Source: Ampullaceana balthica (taxonomy: Eukaryota; Mollusca; Gastropoda; Lymnaeidae). Taken from it: a DNA stretch of 64,000 bases. Location of the stretch: NCBI GenBank assembly GCA_944989445.1, contig CALYLW010000322.1, positions 699,148 through 763,147 of the forward strand, written 5' to 3'. Positions 35,701-49,900 of the stretch are shown one piece after another; position 1 is the first letter of the stretch; each line of letters begins with the position of its first letter. The notes under the pieces are model-generated. The model did no database searches. It had not been told where the DNA came from and saw nothing but the letters and a program-made list of their open reading frames with translations. Position numbers and translations under genes: made by a program.

Positions 35701-37546
35701 ACTTCTGCAGGAATGCCATCGTTGCCTGGGGCCTTCCCATTTCTCAGATGATCGATAGCCCTACCAAGCTCCTCTATTGACGGTGGAGCATCAAGCTGAT
35801 CTAGAACTGGTAGATCTGGTATTCTTTCTATGGCAGAGTCAGATACTACATTCTGTGTCGCATAGAGTTCTAGATAGTGCTCAGTCCAGCGCCGCATCTG
35901 CTTGTCTCGTTCTGTTATCATCTCACCTGATTTTGTCTTGATTGGAGCTGACTTTGAAGTTGTGGGCCCAGTGGCCTTTTTTATGCCTTCGTACATTTGT
36001 TTAATATCTCCCTGATCAGCAGCAGATTGAAAGCTTTTGCATAATTCCACCCAATAAGTGTTAGCGCAAAAACGTGCAGTCTTCCGGGCTGTGTTTCTGG
36101 CATTTCTGAGACATTTCAGGGTGTCAGGTCCTGGGGAAGCTTTGTAGGCCAGTAGAGCTTTTCTTTTTGTCTCCGTCACGGGATTCATTGTAACCCAGTG
36201 GGCCTCAAACCAATCTGCATTTTTTCTTTCCTTCCTCCCGAGGACAGCAAGAGAGGTGTTGTAAATAGTGTCTCGAATATGGAGCCAATTCGCATCGATT
36301 TGTTCTGTCCCTATAGCATCATGCGGATTGGGGATTTCTTTCTGCGAGGTGTTGGCTTTAAGAGCTTGCTCAAGCTTGGTGTTAAGTTGATCACTTATCT
36401 CAGGGCAGTTGATATTCTGCGTGTTGATGCGAGTTTTACCCTTGCTCTTAGAGTGACACAATTTCTTTGGTATTAATTTGATTCTGCTTGCGACCAAAGA
36501 GTGGTCTGTGTCACAGTCGGCACTGTGGTAACTGCGTGTTTGGAGCACAAATGGCCAGATCAGATCGCCTGATGAGAACCAGATCAAGCTGGTGCCAGTG
36601 CTTGGAGCGTGGGATGTCTCCAAGACACTTTGTGGATGTCCTTGCATTTGAAGAATGTGTTAGTTACACACAGATTGTGAGTACTGCATAGCTCGAGCAG
36701 TCGCTGGCCGTTGTTATTTATTTTACCAATGCCATGTAAGCCAATGCTGGTGGACCAGGCTTTGTGATCTGCACCTACCCTGGCGTTGAAGTCACCGAGG
36801 AGGTATAGACTCTCATATGTTGGGAATATTTGCTACTGCGGAGTCTAGAGCCTCATAAGGTTGTCTTTTAACTCTTCTTCGGAGCAGAGAGTTGGTGCAT
36901 ACAGGCTGAGGATATGGGCTGCGCCAGATGATGTTGAAAGTTTAATGCCGAGTATCCTCTCAGTGCCAAGTGCCGCCAGTTCAACGTATGACATAAGAGA
37001 GTTTTTTATGGCAAAACCGACACCATGCTGCCTTGGTCTGTCTGGTGGTAGTCCTTGCCAGACAAATGTGTAGTTGGCCTCAACCACTTTGCCGTTTTCA
37101 GCCAGCCGCGTCTCCTGTAGACATGCAATGTCGATGCCGAGACGGGAAAGTTCCCTGTCAATGACCGCTGTCTTCCTTATATCTTCCGCACATGAGGGGT
37201 CAGAGTTAAAACCAGTGCAGAGGGTTCTGACATTCCAGCTTGCTAAACGAAGTGCTGGTAACTTCTTTCTTATTTTTTCAGTTGGTGCTTGGGTTTTATG
37301 GCTCGCTTGTTGAGTTGATCACTCTGAGCCCCATGCACCCAATGGGGCAGGCGAGCCGTCAGATTCACTATTATTAACACTTTATAGATTGGGTTCAACT
37401 TCTCACCTTTGACTTGATATTAGATGCACTATGTTTGTAACATAAAGAAAAACATAATATGAAACAATCCTGAGGAAGAAAGTAAAGACATATTTTTATC
37501 AACAAGGATAAGATTTTTAAATGTGAAAGTCTACATTATTATGCTC

Positions 37547-37602
<56 letters not shown>

Positions 37603-37889
37603 ACAAAATATAATAAAGATGCATATACTCTTGCGGTTTTTAAAACGTTGTTTTGGGTACTTTTTTTTAAGGCATAGGGTTTTTTTAATTTATTTTTTGT
37701 TATATTTCATTTGTTTCAAACTTAGCATAGAACATTAATTGGATGAAATGAGGTTTAATGACTTACTGCCCCTGGGTAAGACAATGGTCTTATTCTATCA
37801 TAATCTTCTTGACCAGCTGTGACCACGAGTTCCAGGCTGATGACCTTACCCTCCACTGTCAAGTCTATTGTTGTGTTGCGAAGTCTAAG

Positions 37890-37932
<43 letters not shown>

Positions 37933-40900
37933 TAAAGTGATAATTTATATACCGCTGTAAGAAACTTGGCTCACAGCTCTTCATATACAAAAAGTAACAC
38001 ACATTTAATTATCAATGCATTGAATGTGAAACATTCATATCCTAACTACAACTTATATTGACAGTACACCACAAATAAGCAACGTTTATCATTTAAAGAA
38101 ATGTTTGATTATTGTGTAATTAATTTTGAAAAGATAGACAATGAACCTTTATAAACAACTAACAACTGAATCTTCTATCTCGAAAGATTTTTTTTTAAAT
38201 TTGGATTGGTTGAATCTATTTATTATTATTTCACATAATTATAGGAAAACCAACTCCAACTTATTTATAAATACTTTATACTAAAATAGAACAATGTACT
38301 TTATACTTGATATCCATTATCTTCAGTATTGATTAAGAGCTGAACGAGAATGTATTTTCTTTATTTTCAAATCTGATTCTAATAACATAATTAGCATTTC
38401 AAATCTTTTATTTAAAGTACATTCTTATATTTTAGTTTTCATTCCAAATCTGATATTAGGAGTAAATCCTAATATTATAATTACCATTTCAAATCTGATA
38501 TTAGAAGTAAATCCTAATTTTGTAATTATCATTTCAAATCTGATTTTAGGAGTAAATCCTAATATTATAATTACCATTTCAAATCTGATTTTAGGAGTAA
38601 ATCCTAATATTATAATTACCATTTCAAATCTGATATTAGGAGTAAATCCTAATATTATAATTACCATTTCAAATCTGATATTAGAAGTAAATCCTAATTT
38701 TGTAATTATCATTTCAAATCTGATTTTAGGAGTAAATCCTAATATTATAATTACCATTTCAAATCTGATTTTAGGAGTAAATCCTAATATTATAATTACC
38801 ATTTCAAATCTGATATTAGGAGTAAATCCTAATATTATAATTACCATTTCAAATCTGATATTAGGAGTAAATCCTAATATTATAATTACCATTTCAAATC
38901 TGATATTTGGAGTAAATCCTAATATTATAATTACCATTTCAAATCTGATATTTGGAGTAAATCCTAATATTATAATTACCATTTCAAATCTGATATTTGG
39001 AGTAAATCCTAATATTATAATTACCATTTCAAATCTGATATTTGGAGTAAATCCTAATATTATAATTACCATTTCAAATCTGAATTTAGAGTAGATCCCT
39101 AAGTCCAAGAAGTACACAGTATTATTGACCTAGCATAATGAAGTCCTTCAGTAACAGATTTTTATAAACTGATGGCCAATATAATTGTAATCTAAACCAT
39201 CTTCAACAACTAATATTCACCAACTAATATTTACCAAAACATCTTCACCAACTAATATTCACCAACTAATATTCACCACCTAATATTCATTAAACTAATA
39301 TTCACCAACTAATATTCACCAACTAATATTCACCAAACCATCTTCACCAACTAATATTCACCACCTAATATTCATTAAACTAATATTCACCAACTAATAT
39401 TCACCAACTAATATTCACCAACTGATATTCACCAACTAATATTCACCAACTAATATTCACAAACTAATATTCACCAAACCATCTTCACCAACTAATATTC
39501 ACCAACTAATATTCACCAACTAGTATTCACCAACTAATATTCACCAACTAATATTAACCAACTAATATTCACCAACTAATATTCACCAACTAATATTCAC
39601 CAAACCGTCTTCACCAACTAATATTCAGCAACTAATATTCACCAACTAATATTCACCAACTTATATTCACCAACTAATATTCACCAACTAATATTCACCA
39701 ACTAATATTCACCAACTAATATTCACCAACTAATATTCACCAACTAAAATTCACCAAACCATCTTAACCAACTAATATTCACCAACTAATATTCACCAAC
39801 TAATATTCACCAACTAATATTCACCAACTAAAATTCACCAAACCATCTTCACCAACTAATATTCACCAACTAATATTCACCAACTAATATTCACCAACTA
39901 ATATTCACCAACTAATATTCACCAACTAATATTCACCAACTGATATTCACCAACTAATATTCACCAACTAATATTCACCAACTAATATTCACCAAACCGT
40001 CTTCACCAACTAATATTCAGCAACTAATATTCACCAACTAATATTCACCAACTTATATTCACCAACTAATATTCACCAACTAATATTCACCAAACCATCT
40101 TCACCAACTAATATTCACCAACTAATATTCACCAACTAATATTCACCAACTAATATTCACTAACTAATATTCACCAACTAATATTCACCAACTAATATTC
40201 ACTAACAAATATTCACCAACAAATATTCACCAACTAAAATTCACCAAACCATCTTCACCAACTAATATTCACCAACTAATATTCACCAAATAATATTCAC
40301 CAACTGATATTCACCAACTAATATTCACCAAACCATCTTCACCAACTAATATTCAGCAACTAATATTCACCAAACCATCTTCACCAACTAATATTCACCA
40401 ACTAATATTCACCAAATGATATTCACCAACTGATATTCACCAACTAATATTCACCAACTAATATTCACCAACTAATATTCACCAACTGATATTCACCAAC
40501 TGATATTCACCAACTAATATTCAGTAACTAATATTCACCAACTAATATTCACCAACTGATATTCACCAACTAAATTTCACTAAACCATCTTCAACAACTA
40601 ATATTCACCAACTAATATTCACCAACTAATATTCACCAACTAATATTCACCAACTGATATTCACCAACTAATATTCACCAACTAATATTCACCAACTAAT
40701 ATTCACCAACTAATATTCACCAACTAATATTCACCAACTAATATTCACCAACTAATATTCACCAACTGATATTCACCAACTAATATTCACCAACTAATAT
40801 TCACCAACTAATATTCACCAACTAATATTCACCAACTAATATTCACCAACAAATATTCACCAACTAATATTCACCAACTGATATTCACCAACTAATATTC

Positions 40901-43900
40901 ACCAACTAATATTCACCAACTGATATTCACCAACTAATATTCACCAACTAATATTCACCAACTAATATTCACCAAACCATCTTCACCAACTAATATTCAC
41001 CAACTAATATTCAGCAACTAATATTCACCAACTAATATTCACCAACTAATATTCACCAACTGATATTCACCAACTAATATTCACCAAACCATCTTCACCA
41101 ACTAATATTCAGCAACTAATATTCACCAAACCAGCTTCACCAACTAATATTCTCCAACTAATATTCACCAACTAATATTCACCAACTAATATTCACCAAC
41201 TAAAATTCACCAAATCATCTTCACCAACTAATATTCACCAACTAATATTCACCAACTAATATTCACCAACTAATATTCACCAACTAATATTCACCAACTG
41301 ATATTCACCAACTAATATTCACCAAACCATCTTCACCAACTAATATTCAGCAACTAATATTCACCAAACCAGCTTCACCAACTAATATTCTCCAACTAAT
41401 ATTCACCAACTAATATTCACCAACTAATATTCACCAACTAATATTCACCAACTGATATTCACCAACTAATATTCACCAAACCATCTTCACCAACTAATAT
41501 TCAGCAACTAATATTCACCAAATCATCTTCACCAACTAATATTCTCCAACTAATATTCACCAACTAATATTCACCAACTAATATTCAGCAACTAATATTC
41601 ACCAAACCATCTTCACCAACTAATATTCACCAACTAATATTCAGCAACTAATATTCACCAACTAATATTCACCAACTAATATTCACCAACTGATATTCAC
41701 CAACTAATATTCACCAAACAATCTTCACCAACTAATATTCACCAACTAATATTCAGCAACTAATATTAACCAAACCATCTTCACCAACTAATATTCACCA
41801 ACTAATATTCTCCAACTAATATTCACCAACTGATATTCACCAACTAATATTCACCAAACCATCTTCACCAACTAATATTCACCAACTAATATTCAGCAAC
41901 TAATATTCACCAAACCATCTTCACCAACTAATATTCACCAACTAATATTCACCAACTAATATTCACCAACTAATATTCTCCAACTAATATTCACCAATTA
42001 AAATTCACCAACTAATATTCACCAACTAATATTCACCAACTAATATTCACCAACTAAAATTCACCAAATCATCTTCACCAACTAATATTCACCAACTAAT
42101 ATTCACCAACTAATATTCACCAACTAATATTCACCAAATAATATTCACCAACTGATATTCACCAACTAATATTCACCAAACCATCTTCACCAACTAATAT
42201 TCAGCAACTAATATTCACCAAACCATCTTCACCAACTAATAATCAGCAACTAATATTCACCAAATGATATTCACCAACTGATATTCACCAACTAATATTC
42301 ACCAACTAATATTCACCAACTAATATTCACCAACTGATATTCACCAACTGATATTCACCAACTAATATTCAGCAACTAATATTCACCAACTAATATTCAC
42401 CAACTGATATTCACCAACTAAATTTCACTAAACCATCTTCAACAACTAATATTCACCAACTAATATTCACCAACTAATATTCACCAACTAATATTCACCA
42501 ACTGATATTCACCAACTAATATTCACCAACTAATATTCACCAACTAATATTCACCAACTAATATTCACCAACTAATATTCACCAACTAATATTCACCAAC
42601 TAATATTCACCAACTGATATTCACCAACTAATATTCACCAACTAATATTCACCAACTAATATTCACCAACTAATATTCACCAACTAATATTCACCAACAA
42701 ATATTCACCAACTAATATTCACCAACTGATATTCACCAACTAATATTCACCAACTAATATTCACCAACTGATATTCACCAACTAATATTCACCAACTAAT
42801 ATTCACCAACTAATATTCACCAAACCATCTTCACCAACTAATATTCACCAACTAATATTCAGCAACTAATATTCACCAACTAATATTCATCAACTAATAT
42901 TCACCAACTGATATTCACCAACTAATATTCACCAAACCATCTTCACCAACTAATATTCAGCAACTAATATTCACCAAACCAGCTTCACCAACTAATATTC
43001 TCCAACTAATATTCACCAACTAATATTCACCAACTAATATTCACCAACTAAAATTCACCAAATCATCTTCACCAACTAATATTCACCAACTAATATTCAC
43101 CAACTAATATTCACCAACTAATATTCACCAACTAATATTCACCAACTGATATTCACCAACAAATATTCACCAAACCATCTTCACCAACTAATATTCAGCA
43201 ACTAATATTCACCAAACCAGCTTCACCAACTAATATTCTCCAACTAATATTCACCAACTAATATTCACCAACTAATATTCACCAACTAATATTCACCAAC
43301 TGATATTCACCAACTAATATTCACCAAACCATCTTCACCAACTAATATTCAGCAACTAATATTCACCAAATCATCTTCACCAACTAATATTCTCCAACTA
43401 ATATTCACCAACTAATATTCACCAACTAATATTCAGCAACTAATATTCACCAAACCATCTTCACCAACTAATATTCACCAACTAATATTCAGCAACTAAT
43501 ATTCACCAACTAATATTCACCAACTAATATTCACCAACTGATATTCACCAACTAATATTCACCAAACAATCTTCACCAACTAATATTCACCAACTAATAT
43601 TCAGCAACTAATATTAACCAAACCATCTTCACCAACTAATATTCACCAACTAATATTCTCCAACTAATATTCACCAACTGATATTCACCAACTAATATTC
43701 ACCAAACCATCTTCACCAACTAATATTCACCAACTAATATTCAGCAACTAATATTCACCAAACCATCTTCACCAACTAATATTCACCAACTAATATTCAC
43801 CAACTAATATTCACCAACTAATATTCTCCAACTAATATTCACCAATTAAAATTCACCAACTAATATTCACCAACTAATATTCACCAACTAAAATTCACCA

Positions 43901-46900
43901 AATCATCTTCACCAACTAATATTCACCAACTAATATTCACCAACTAATATTCACCAACTGATATTCACCAACTAAAATTCACCAAATCATCTTCACCAAC
44001 TAATATTCACCAACTAATATTCACCAACTAATATTCACCAACTGATATTCACCAACTAAATTTCACCAAACCATCTTCCACAATTAATATTCACGAACTA
44101 ATATTCACCAACTAATATTCACCAACTAATATTCACCAACTAAAATTCACCAAATCATCTTCACCAACTAATATTCACCAACTAATATTCACCAACTAAT
44201 ATTCACCAACTGATATTCACCAACTAATATTCACCAACTAATATTCACCAACTAATATTCACCAACTAATATTCACCAACTAATATTCACCAACTAATAT
44301 TCACCAACTGATATTCACCAACTAAAATTCACCAAACCATCTTCACCAACTAAAATTCACCAAATCATCTTCACCAACTAATATTCACCAACTAATATTC
44401 ACCAACTAATATTCACCAACTGATATTCACCAACTAAAATTCACCAAACCATCTTCCACAATTAATATTCACCAACTAATATTCACCAACTAATATTCAC
44501 CAACTAATATTCACCAACTAAAATTCACCAAATCATCTTCACCAACTAATATTCACCAACTAATATTCACCAACTAATATTCACCAACTGATATTCACCA
44601 ACTAAAATTCACCAAACCATCTTCACCAATTAATATTCACCAACTAATATTCACCAACTAATATTCACCAACTAATATTCACCAACTGATATTCACCAAC
44701 TAAAATTCACCAAACCATCTTCACCAACTAATATTCACCAACTAATATTCACCAACTAATATTCACCAACTAATATTCACCAACTAATATTCACTAAACC
44801 ATCTTCACCAACTAATATTCAGCAACTGATATTCACCAACTAATATTCACCAACTAATATTCACCAACTAATATTCACCAAACCAGCTTCACCAACTAAT
44901 ATTCACCAACTAATATTCACCAACTAATATTCACCAACTAATATTCACCAAACCATCTTCACCAACTAATATTCACCAACTAATATTCACCAACTAATAT
45001 TCACCAACTAATATTCACCAACTAATATTCACCAAACCATCTTCACCAACTAATATTCACCAACTAATATTCACCAACTAATATTCACCAACTAATATTC
45101 ACCAACTAATATTCACCAAACCATCTTCACCAACTAATATTCACCAACTAATATTCACCAACTAATATTCACCAACTAATATTCACCAAACCATCTTCAC
45201 CAACAAATATTCACCAACTAATATTCACCAACTAATATTCACCAACTAATATTCACCAACTAATATTCACCAACTAATATTCACAAACTAATATTCAACA
45301 ACTAATATTCAACAACTAATATTCAACAACTATTATTCACCAAACCATCTTCACCAACAAATCTTCACCACATCATCTTCAATAACTTTTCTTCACCATA
45401 CCAATTAAATTATGCTGTTGTTTTTTTTTAATGCATATTTGAAAATTTTATTTTGAGTATAATTTACAAGGCGACCAAATCTGAAATGATGGAAAGGAAA
45501 ACAGGATAAGTGATTTTAAAACTATAAAAACCTTATCCCATTAGGTAAATAATCTTTGGTAAACAATATGGCAGTGAGATAAATGGATGTCATATGATTA
45601 TGTCAACGTAAGAATGTCCAACCCCCACTAACTAATGTCTGTGACGCCCTTGACTTACACTGTTGGGACATAATCTTCCGGAAATGAACCTTCACAATAT
45701 CTGGTCACCATAGCTACCTTTCCTACGGCACTGGAAAACAAAATATTTCGCTTTAATTTAAATAAATGTAGTCTTATAAAACTGATATGTTGAGTTCTAA
45801 TCATCAAATAAACAATAAACTGCTGCTAGCGTAACTCTAAAACTATTTTAGATTAAACTTACAATTAAACCATATAAAATTATTCTTATTTTCAAATCAT
45901 AGAATTGAACGCAATGTCAAAGAATCTAAACTTTCATAACACTGAACACAAATATATATTTTTAATTGGGTTTGAATTTTCTACAATCAGATCCAAAGGT
46001 AGACCAACAATCAGACATGTTTATTGGAGATTTCTCATTCAATTTGGCTAATGAGGTACACATAGGTTGCTGAGTTTAACCTCGATGAAGTCAAGGTCAT
46101 GTTTAAGCTCACCAACCTATAAAGAATAGACTAGAATTTAAAAGAAAAATAATGTTTATCCCGAGTGAATTCAATCAAATGTAGAAAGCTGGTTTAAGTC
46201 CAAGATAAGCCTTTTTTTATTTTCAAAATATAATATTTTACAAATATTATTTTATTTAACATCTTTTTATAGCAGAAATGATAATCTGTATAAGTATCTC
46301 AAGTCTAAAAAAAAAGTAGTCTGTTTCATGATGTGGGGAAAGAAGTTAGTTTCAACAATGGTAAAGTGCATATACAGTTTAGTTAGCCATCATAATTTAA
46401 TATTTGACGCTTTCAAATTTACAGTATGATATCTACACTAATTGGTGATCAATGTGGTGAATAAAAAAAATGGTTTTTTTTTAAAAAACAAAGACTAGAC
46501 AAATTTTTATCCAATCTTTCTCGCATAACAAGACATCTTTGTATTACAACATCTACCCTATCACTTACTATCAGTGACATCATAATCAACCTTCCAATGA
46601 TCACAAACATAATCCTCATACATGACTTTTTCATCATAATCATCATAATCATGAATCCCATCATCGTAAATACATATCCTTATACTAACAAATTTGGCCC
46701 GAGGTCTACCTGGGCAAAAATGCTTACATAATCAACAAAAATTGTTGTGCACATAAGAAACACCTCAACAATCCATATTTTAATAATGGCACGAGGTCAC
46801 TCGGACCTCAAATTCTAACCACAAATAATCCATTATCATTACTCATTATAGTTATCAAAAACATCATCATCATCATAGAAGATACAATGCTCCTTTCCTC

Positions 46901-49900
46901 TTTATTTACATCAATCAAATACCAAGCAAAGTTAAAAATTTCAAACCACAAAAATCATAACCATTGTTTTGCTGGTGGTATGTTGTTGTTGTTTTTTTGT
47001 CACCCATCATAAACAAAAACAACCCTTATTAGCATTACAAAGTTGGTACCCGTGGTTACCCCAAAACTTTGCTAACGCCCAATATTTGTCATTCTCACGG
47101 GATCAAATATTAGCCATTTTGACCATTTCCACCTATATCATCTCACCTGTCACCACCTCTACGACATACCCGGTCAACTATGCTTCACCTCTGAAAATTT
47201 CCCGGTCATCCCTGTCACCACCTCTACTACTTATCCAGTCAACTCTACTTCCACCCCTGAAATCTCCCCGATCACCCCTGTCACCATATCTATGACCTAC
47301 CCGGTCAACTCTACCTCCACCTCTGAATTTTCCCCGGTCATTCCTGTCACTACCTCTACAGCTTACCCGGTCAACTCTACGACTTACCCGGTCAACTCTA
47401 CTTCCGCCTCTGAAGTCTCCCCGATCACCCCTGTCACTACCTGTACGACTTACCCAGTCAGCTCTACTTCCGCCTCTGAAGTCCCCCCGATCACCCCTGT
47501 CACCACCTTTAAAATCTACTTCTTGATCTATCAAGTTCCACTTTTTCTCCATTACTAACTCAGCAAAACGGCCATCTTCACCCACGCGAATCAATGTTTT
47601 CTGGAGGATCCCAATTATCATCCAAATTATTAGACCCCATGAACAAGCAAAGCTTTTAATTGTCTTTAGGCCTCCGTAACTCGACCGAATCCTAACCCTT
47701 ATTTGGTCAATATCCTTTGAGTCTTTGTCGGTCCTGGTCCGCTTATTCCTTGGCAGTCCTGTCTCAACAGTTTCTCTGTCACTGTCTCTCTCGCCGGCTT
47801 GGTCACGAGCACCGTTTGTTGTGCTGTGTGTTTCCCGGTTAGCAGAACACCCTCCTGAATCATAACAATGCATTGTTGGGCACGCAGTTAATTTTTCACC
47901 GATCCACTTGCAGCGGTTTTCATTTTGTTTTTCTTCTACTTTCTCAGAAGTCATTTCTTTCATTTGCCCCTTAATTTTCTTTTTTCCATCATTAGGCATG
48001 TTATCTTCTATTAACTCAGTAGCACACTCAATGTTCCCATCATTAGGCGTGTTATCTTCTATTAACTCAGTAGCACACTCAATTTTCCTTTCATCTTCAT
48101 TATTTTCTTTATTTCCTTCATAAGGTATGCTATCGTCTAGGGACTCAGTAGCACATTCAATTTTCCTATCATTATCTTCATTACTTTTCTCTAGTGTAAA
48201 TTCCTCCAGTTCCGTGTCTCTAGTCAAATCCTTAACTTTTATTTCATCTGTATAACTCTCAATTTGATTCATCTTTCTTTCTGATCCTAATGGGGCTACC
48301 GCAACTAACTGATCTTCTGTGGCCCTAACCTCATCTTGCAAATCTGGGTCAATAATCTTTCCCTTTTCAACTAGGAGATTTTCAATTACATTTGCTCCCT
48401 TCTCTTTCAGTAATTCTTGTAAGTTCACAATTTCAGAATTTGTTTTCCTTAACTTCAGACTTAGATCATAATTTATTTCTTCTTTTTCTATAACAATTCT
48501 CCACATTTCAGTAATTTCTTCTTCTTTAAGTGCTAGTTTTAGGGTTAAATCATTGTTTTCATCTTCTTTATTAGTCAGTTTTTCTTTAATATCTATGTTT
48601 TCTAGCTCTCTTTCATTTAGTTCCCTCTGTACCTTCTCCAATAGTTCATCTTTATCAGCCACCGTCTTATTCAGTTCTGTTGTCTTGTGGTTTGCAATGC
48701 TTATTTTTGCTGCCATCTCTGTCAGTTTTTCATCTTTATCCTCAATTATTTTAAACAAACAAGATTTTTCTTTACCATTTTGAACTAAAATTTTGTCCAT
48801 TTCGGCAATTTTCATTCTTAAGTTCATTGACTCAACTTCAGTTTCCTCTATTTCTAATTTTTGTTTTATGCCCTCTTTTTCCAGATCCGTAAGTCTAGTT
48901 TCAACATTGCACAATTTTGGCTCTAGATTGCTTAATGTCTCTTTGTGTTCATTTACTTCCTTCTCTTTAACGGACAGTTTATTTCTTAACTCACTAACGT
49001 GTTTATTACTTTCTTCCATGCTGTGGTTTAAATCGTCTATTACTTTTTTATGTTCGGCATCCCGGTCTTTAAGGAACCTAATTTCCTTTTCTGTTTGTTC
49101 AGATTCTTCAAATTTCTTTATAGATTCTATGATTTTCCTTTTAGCTGCTACTATTGGTTCTCTTCTACCTTGATTATTTTGTTTTCTGGTCTTAGGAAAA
49201 TTCTCCCTAACTGTATTACGGTTGTCTTTGTACCCTCCAAGGATAATATATTCCTTGTTGTACATTATGCTATTGACCGGTTCCACCACCTTATACACAT
49301 CTTTCGTTACATACGAATCTTCGCTGTATAAGCTTGCTATTCCATATAATTCATCATCACATTCATTAACAGTTACTTCATTAGTTAATTGAAACTGATT
49401 TATCTTCTTTTCTTCCCTATGTGTGTTCCTTTCTAAAGTATCACCAGCACAATCAGTTATTCTATCTTTTGCTTCATTGTATTCCCCTCGTGTGACTTTC
49501 TCTTCTTCTTCCTCTCCGGTACCTTCTGTCTTAATTTCAACTTTTGTCCCAGATATTAAAGCGACTATAACTGACTGATCTTCTTTCTTCTCTGGCCCAG
49601 GAATCTTTTCCTTGTCGACCTCTTTTTCTACCGAATCCATCCAAACTTCATCTCTAGCTTCTTCGGCATAATTCTTTTCCGGTTCTACAAATTTCTTGTC
49701 AGTTTCTTTAAACTTCATTTTGGATTCTATAATTTTCTTGTCAAATTCTTTAACCCTCTCTACAGATTCTCCCCCTTTGTCAGATTGCTTAACCTTTTCC
49801 ATAATTGTTAACTCCTTCCTTCTGTTTCTACTTCCTTTATGTTTGTTAGCGTCTACAGTCTCGCCAGCAATATTTCCCGTAATGGGCTTAGCAGCTCTTT

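Larger units (their letters stand above)
34103..37360 (-). mobile_element. Near full-length non-LTR retrotransposon in intron 4 of the Rac-like gene
   Basis: Flanked by a 12-bp duplication AGATTCACTATT (34091-34102 and 37361-37372). The endonuclease start ([20 protein letters not shown]) is open from about 37315 to 36845. A frameshifted stretch with LGDFNARVG follows, then the long RT frame. The inserted unit is about 3.26 kb, in the same orientation as the host gene. Short flanking duplications and the endonuclease/RT order fit target-primed insertion. Confidence 0.85.

Noticed and set aside
38425..39117. A 230-codon minus-strand ORF with a 15-residue period
   Set aside because: It is the 45-bp minisatellite read in frame, lying in an intron.
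46060..46125. An extra minus-strand exon ([15 protein letters not shown])
   Set aside because: The Rac-like exons 1 and 2 already join in phase without it, and it resembles no part of the family.
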